Origin: Oehlia diaphana
Taxonomy: Eukaryota; Glomeromycota; Glomeromycetes; Glomerales; Glomeraceae
Assembly: GCA_003833135.1 (NCBI GenBank)
Contig: QZLH01000291.1
Coordinates: forward strand, 36,173-100,172
DNA length: 64,000 bases
Direction: 5' to 3'
Under the pieces are notes generated by a model that was not told the DNA's origin, searched no databases, and was given only the letters and a program-made list of their open reading frames with translations. Made by a program: the position numbers and the translations under genes. Below are positions 59,420 to 64,000 of the stretch, piece after piece; positions within the stretch are counted from its first letter, which is position 1, and the number at the start of each line of letters is the position of its first letter.

Positions 59420-60440
59420 TTTAGAAAATGGAAGAATATGGTAGGTTTATTGAAGATAATAATAATGTGCAAATAAATAAATTACAGTCAATTATTAATG
59501 AGATCGGTAAAGAGAATATTAAAGAGATTTGGAAAATTTATGATATTTGACCTGAAAAGAGATGTTTTTTTATTACATTGCAATTTTTAATTAAATCTCT
59601 TTTTTATGTTCATGTTTAACTATAATTTCAAAGGGGGTCATTTGCTGTTATTATTTTCATGTAATAATATCTTTAAAAATTGCAGGTTTTTATATTTTAA
59701 TAATTCCAGAAAGATGGTATCAAAATGCCTATCAAAGAATGAACTTATCTTAAGAAAATAATTTAGTATTCACATTTGAAAAAAGAATTACTGATAATAC
59801 TAATTCAAATAATATTTTTCTATTATACAAAGATATTGGGAGCCTTCACAAAAAATGTGATTAAGATTAAGATTGAAATTTCATATAGAATTTTCAATCT
59901 TAATATATTAGTAAGATTGAAACTCTATATTAAATTTCAATCTCAATCTCAATCACGTTTTTTGTGAAGATTCCCATTATTATTTTAAAATGTATTCCAA
60001 TTTTAAAGAAAGCTATTGATAAAAAATAAAATATGGGTGGTTATAGAGAATGGTTTGTGAAGCTATTTTACTTACTTTGGAATCTAATAACAATGAATAG
60101 AAGTTCTATTAAAAGAGTATATTAATAAAAGAAAAAGACAAAGAAGATTAAATTTGATAAATAATGACTAATAATAACATTTAAGAAAAGCAATCAGATA
60201 TAATATACTAATTAATGAAGAATATGAACAGTATGAGCTTAAAAACAATCAAAATCTATTAAGAATAAAAACAAAAGGTCAGCCTCTAACAAAACAGTTC
60301 AAAAGTAATGTTGAAATTGAAAAAAGTGATCCTAATGCAAATGATGGATCTTTAAGCTGAAACACTTATAAATGTCATATATATGGTCAGGCTGGTTATA
60401 ATGCAGCATATCATAAAAATAACAAACTTAAGGAACATGT
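59420..60440 (+). pseudogene. C-terminal part of a decayed MULE-like transposase
   Basis: Scattered readable parts include WYQNAYQRMNLS near 59715 and, near 60364, NTYKCHIYGQAGYNAAYHKN. The latter looks like a zinc knuckle of the C-x2-C-x4-H form in which the second Cys and the following His have become Tyr (TAT for TGT, TAT for CAT). Many stops interrupt. A 138-bp palindrome (59838-59975) is inserted. It could be the other end of the MULE relic at 54950, or a separate copy. Confidence 0.4.
59838..59975. mobile_element. 138-bp near-perfect palindromic element
   Basis: The left arm GGGAGCCTTCACAAAAAATG, TGATTAAGATTAAGATTGAA, ATTTCATATAGAA pairs with the right arm along essentially its whole length (complement GGGAATCTTCACAAAAAACG...). 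There is almost no loop. ATT occurs on both sides and could be a target duplication. It lies within the decayed MULE-like sequence. Confidence 0.85.
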
Positions 60441-61718
60441 AAGCAATTAATTATCTTGTATAATAAATCTTTAATAACATGTATAAATTTTAATAATTTT
60501 AATTAAGTGGTATTTTATTGCATCACTGGAATATATTTTTTTTATAAGGTGATATTTATTGGTTTCGCACCCATGAAGTGATGTTTAAAGAAATCACGGG
60601 CGGGATATAAATTTTCCCTTATCCAAATACTTTTTTTTTATTTTTTTTATTATATCTGCAATATATTTAGTAATTTATTAAAATATTCAATACAAAATTC
60701 AATGTAAAAATCATAGATTATCCAGTCATTTTCTTATGGAAATCTTATGCACTGTCAGATGGGAACTTAGACTCAGAAAGTAAAGTTATACACCTCCAGT
60801 CTTAAAGAATATCGCTCCTTTCTTTTTACACCTGTTAAGTGTCTATACAAAATCCACTATGTAATAAATACATAAAAAAAAAGAATAAAAAAGAAAAATA
60901 AAAACAAAAAATCAAATATATAATATAAAGAGTTAATAAGTTAAATAAGTTAAATCCAAATATTTGAAGGCCACATGATATAACATAGCAATCCTAGTGG
61001 TAATGACCGATACCATTCGATTATTTAGCGTAGTCCTATTGATTCGAATAGTTTCGACCGAAGAGTGAGGTCCTGTAGGGGATGAAGTTCTGGGTTCTAT
61101 ACACGCATACTAGTTTTTCGCATGAAAATGCTATCTACTTTTATTTGTAATAGTCTTAGATCTACTACTCTTTTCGAAATAAAATAAAATAAATAAAATA
61201 AAATACGATAACAATTACTTATCAATCAAATCATAAATGGTTCACAGATTCTCTAATCAACATAGAAATAAGTGTATGTAAACAAGAGCAATTTTTATTT
61301 AATTGCTATAAAAGGACTGATGGTTTGAAGTAAAAAATAAAATTATCGTATAGTAATGACACAGGTTTGACCGCGCTACTGGAGTATTTGATATTAGCCA
61401 AGTATTTGGTCACTAATTCGCCCTTTAGAATTATTGTGCCAACAACGATGACGACCTTTATATTATTTACGACTATTAAAAATGAAGGTTAGAACGCCAA
61501 ATTTATTACAAGAAAAGTTTTAAATTACTTAAGTTATCTATCCTCCTGTACAAATACGAAGCGGGATTATTTGATCAACAAATAATCACGTGGTCATTTC
61601 ATTTTGAATTATATTTTTTTTAAAAAAAAGAGCAAAGCACTAATGAGGTCGGAAGTTGACCGAAATAAAAGCTTTGGAAGTCACTAAAAACGAATTAGCT
61701 ATTACAATTGGACCTGAG
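60441..61718. other. Intergenic region downstream of the kinase gene
   Basis: No protein-coding gene is supported. A possible SINE (60984-61205) is the only structured part. The 3' untranslated region of the kinase gene should extend leftward from 61719. Confidence 0.5.
60984..61205 (+). repeat. Possible tRNA-derived SINE with (AAATA)n tail
   Basis: CATAGCAATCCTAGTGGTAATG resembles a split A-box region, GATTCGAAT at 61041 and GGTTCTATAC at 61093 are B-box-like, and the segment ends in an (AAATA)n tail at about 61177-61205. This combination is typical of tRNA-derived SINEs but each match is imperfect. Confidence 0.3.
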
Positions 61719-63530
61719 CTACTTTTCCTGCTGTAACTTCTCTTGATTGATGCGATTCACAATATCTATAAATGTGGACAAGTAAATAAACAGGTATTTA
61801 TTAGTGTGCATATTTAATTCAAATTAAAAAAATCGATATCTACCTTTAATAGAGATTAATTTGCTAGTATATGTTTCATCAATATGAGTGTAATCTTTTT
61901 CGTCGACAGGTTCCTTTGAATAATTTATATAATTTAACTCAAGCTCAGCATTTTGAAAGGAATTATAGATTATATCTAGTTGTTTCCTTTTACTGTGAAT
62001 CCAATCGTCAAGTATTCTAACAAGTTGACCAGCAGTTGGTCTCTTTTTTGGATTAGAATCCCAACATAATTTCATTAGTTCAATGTAGCAAGGGGGAGTG
62101 GCGGGAGGAGGGCCAGGCCGAGATCCGTAAATAATAAAAACAGGATCAATGTCCCGAATACTATTATTGAATGGGATTTCGCCACTTGCAATTTCGTACA
62201 TGATCATTGCAAAACTATAAATGTCAGATGCTGAAAAATATTGGCCATCATACAGAATTTCGGGGGGCATGAATGGCAATACTCCAAGTATTTCTCCCAT
62301 TGATGCAGAATCTTGACGCCACGTAAGCCCAAGATCACTTATTATTGTCCAACTTCCATGTCTTAAGATATTACCCGTATGTAAATCACAATGAACATAT
62401 CCAGCATTGTGAATAATTTCAAGACACTTAGCAATGTCTTTAAGTGTAACCAAACGTTCAATCCACGTGAATCTTTTAGAATTTTTACGCATGTATTGGC
62501 GTAAGTTTCCATCTTTAGCGCATGATGTTACAACAATGAAGTCTCCTGTATCCTCCCAACGTGAAATTCCAAAGCAACGAAGTAGATGCCCGACTATTGT
62601 ACTGAATTTATGATGAGCTGTAAGCTATGTTCCAAAGTTTTAAAAATTCAATCAAGAGTAGGAAATATAAAAAAGAAAATTTACAAATTCAATATTTACC
62701 TGATTAATAAATTCATCCAAATTTGTTTGAGACCCGTTTATTATTTTTAATATTACTTCATGGTTTCTGAACCGTGTCCAATTTTTAACATTGGGGTCCC
62801 AATGAATAATTGGACCTCGTTTCCATGTAGCTTTATATACAGTACCAAATCCACCTTTTGCTAAATATGTAATATGATCAAAATCTTCGAAAGGGATCCA
62901 TTCATACAAACTATGAGCATTATTTGCAGCAATTTGTGTCCCAATAATTACATTGTCTAAACCGAGTCGCCAGCTTGTCCATTTTGAAGTTTGTTTATGA
63001 AAATGTTCAGCATTACAAGAACGGCACCATTTCATTCCACTAAGTGGCTTTTGGCATTCAATACACAACTCTAATGAAAAATTTTCGGACTTTAGGAGGA
63101 TTTCATCACTTGTTTTTCCTTCATCCCATGGTATTATTTCTTGAGACTTTTGGTATCTAGTATGGGGATGATTATGTACTGTTGTAGATTGCCAATCGCT
63201 CGAGAAATTATTTGTAAATTCATTCTGGGTCGTATAATAGTTAGCAGGATGGTCTACAGATTCATTTCGGGTCCTGTAATAACTAGCAGGATAGTCTACA
63301 GGTTCACTGTAATAATCAGTCTCTACGGGTTCAGCCCATGGGATATTGCCGTAATTATCAGTAGGACGGTCTACTTGTTTTGGAATAATATCTTTGGTTA
63401 ACCTAGGCTGATCTTTTTTGCTTCTATTAAAAAAGCTCTTTTTTCCTAACTTTTTTTCGGATACTTCTATCGGTTGAGGCTGAAATGGTTCATCCAATGA
63501 ACCTTGATATCCTAAATTCATTTTCCTCAA
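61719..63530 (-). CDS. TKL-like protein kinase with N-terminal Cys-pair module, three exons
   Basis: Exons (minus, coding order) 63530-62700, 62624-61844 and 61765-61719 total 1659 nt, 552 residues. Residues 1-150 are polar and include a repeated unit (SVDHPANYYTTQNEF, DYPASYYRTRNES). A probable zinc module follows: CIECQKPLSGMKWCRSCN (C-x2-C-x10-C-x2-C), then WTSWRLGLDNVI. The kinase begins WIPFEDFDHITYLAKGGFG with the Gly-rich loop GGFGTVYKATW and the likely ATP-anchoring Lys in EVILKIING. The catalytic loop is YVHCDLHTGN (HCD for HRD), the metal motif is SDLGL (DLG for DFG), and PFMPPEIL stands for APE. Subdomain IX reads SDIYSFAMIMYEIASGEIPF. These substitutions are characteristic of the large kinase expansion of Glomeromycotina, so the enzyme may still be active. 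Substrates are unknown. Confidence 0.9.
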
Positions 63531-64000
63531 ATACCGTTTATGTCGTAATTTTGCTAAATGGTAAGGAGCGAAAAATTAGGGATGGAGAAATTTATACCAA
63601 GTTTAATAAAGATTAAATAGGATATATTAATACTTTATTTGCCATATCTAGGGAGTTCCGGAGAAATACTAGATCGCAACCGGAAATTTACGAACCAATG
63701 GGGTGAGCTTACGATATGAAACAAAATGGGAAAATCTTTCTCGAAGAGGAAACGTTTGTGTCTCAGGCGTCAATTGTGATTTTCTCAAATAAAGTTTAGG
63801 ATCACAAACATTATCCGCAATATCTCGATTATATTAATTGAATAAATTAGAGTTATATTAATTTAATCTTTATAATTAAAAAAATTTGTACCGTTTAGAT
63901 TACCTGTATAAATAAATTCCAAATTGTGCAACATTACTTCCATTGGCCAGTTTTATTACGTGACGTTAAACAAATTAAAGAAAAGCGACGATAATATAAT
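63531..64000. other. Upstream region of the kinase gene
   Basis: Holds the promoter of the kinase gene and no recognisable feature to the window end. Confidence 0.5.

Noticed and set aside
59776..59967. 63-residue frame
   Set aside because: Lies largely inside the 138-bp palindrome and reflects its sequence.
1..64000. CRISPR arrays, rRNA genes, bacterial operons
   Set aside because: Spliced eukaryotic genes throughout; the repeats seen are minisatellites and foldbacks with no spacer structure, and no rRNA-like sequence was recognised.

Overview
The window is AT-rich eukaryotic DNA from a fungus. Genes carry short GT-AG introns (about 55-130 nt, sometimes with a visible CTAAC-like branch site). 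Several families point to an arbuscular mycorrhizal fungus of the Rhizophagus irregularis type: a TKL-like kinase with a cysteine-paired N-terminal module, a coiled-coil family opening SLRELNSKLLAEIAELRKEN, a Crinkler-type (CRN) header, and dense relics of MULE, pogo and Plavaka transposons. This assignment rests on recognising families, not on a database search.

Layout. 1-7.4 kb: no supported gene; homopolymers, short tandem repeats and two minisatellites. 7.4-17 kb: sparse genes, namely a homocysteine S-methyltransferase (minus), a seven-transmembrane receptor (plus) and a five-exon unknown protein (plus). 17.5-26.4 kb: a repeat island with small inverted-repeat elements, a broken CRN gene, a nuclease-like relic and a broken coiled-coil family member. 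26.6-47 kb: the conserved core, with POM152 (plus), a PMC1-type Ca2+-ATPase (minus), RPB5 (plus), a MIT-domain protein (minus), a TMEM184/DUF300 membrane protein (minus) and a four-TM unknown protein (plus). 47-60.5 kb: a second repeat island containing a 649-N assembly gap, a near-complete pogo element with TA flanks, decayed MULE and Plavaka transposases and at least four copies of one GCCGAAAC-rich foldback element. 61.7-63.5 kb: a TKL-like kinase gene (minus).

The housekeeping genes do not form a pathway. Their arrangement is informative: PMC1 and RPB5 diverge from a 470-bp spacer, POM152/PMC1 and RPB5/MIT are convergent pairs, and the two repeat islands bracket the conserved block. Gene models for the Ca2+-ATPase, RPB5, MIT protein, DUF300 protein, receptor, methyltransferase, kinase and five-exon protein were assembled by hand, and their exon lengths sum to whole codons. 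POM152 was also modelled by hand but one N-terminal splice junction remains unresolved.

The observations most worth a second look are: (1) stops and lost residues in the relics that look like C:G to T:A transitions; (2) a recurrent inverted-repeat family nested in transposase relics, with a suspicious single-N junction; (3) a CRN pseudogene whose 5' end abuts an inserted repeat; (4) POM152 introns falling at the same spot of successive Ig-like repeats; and (5) a 60-bp-arm inverted repeat just upstream of POM152.
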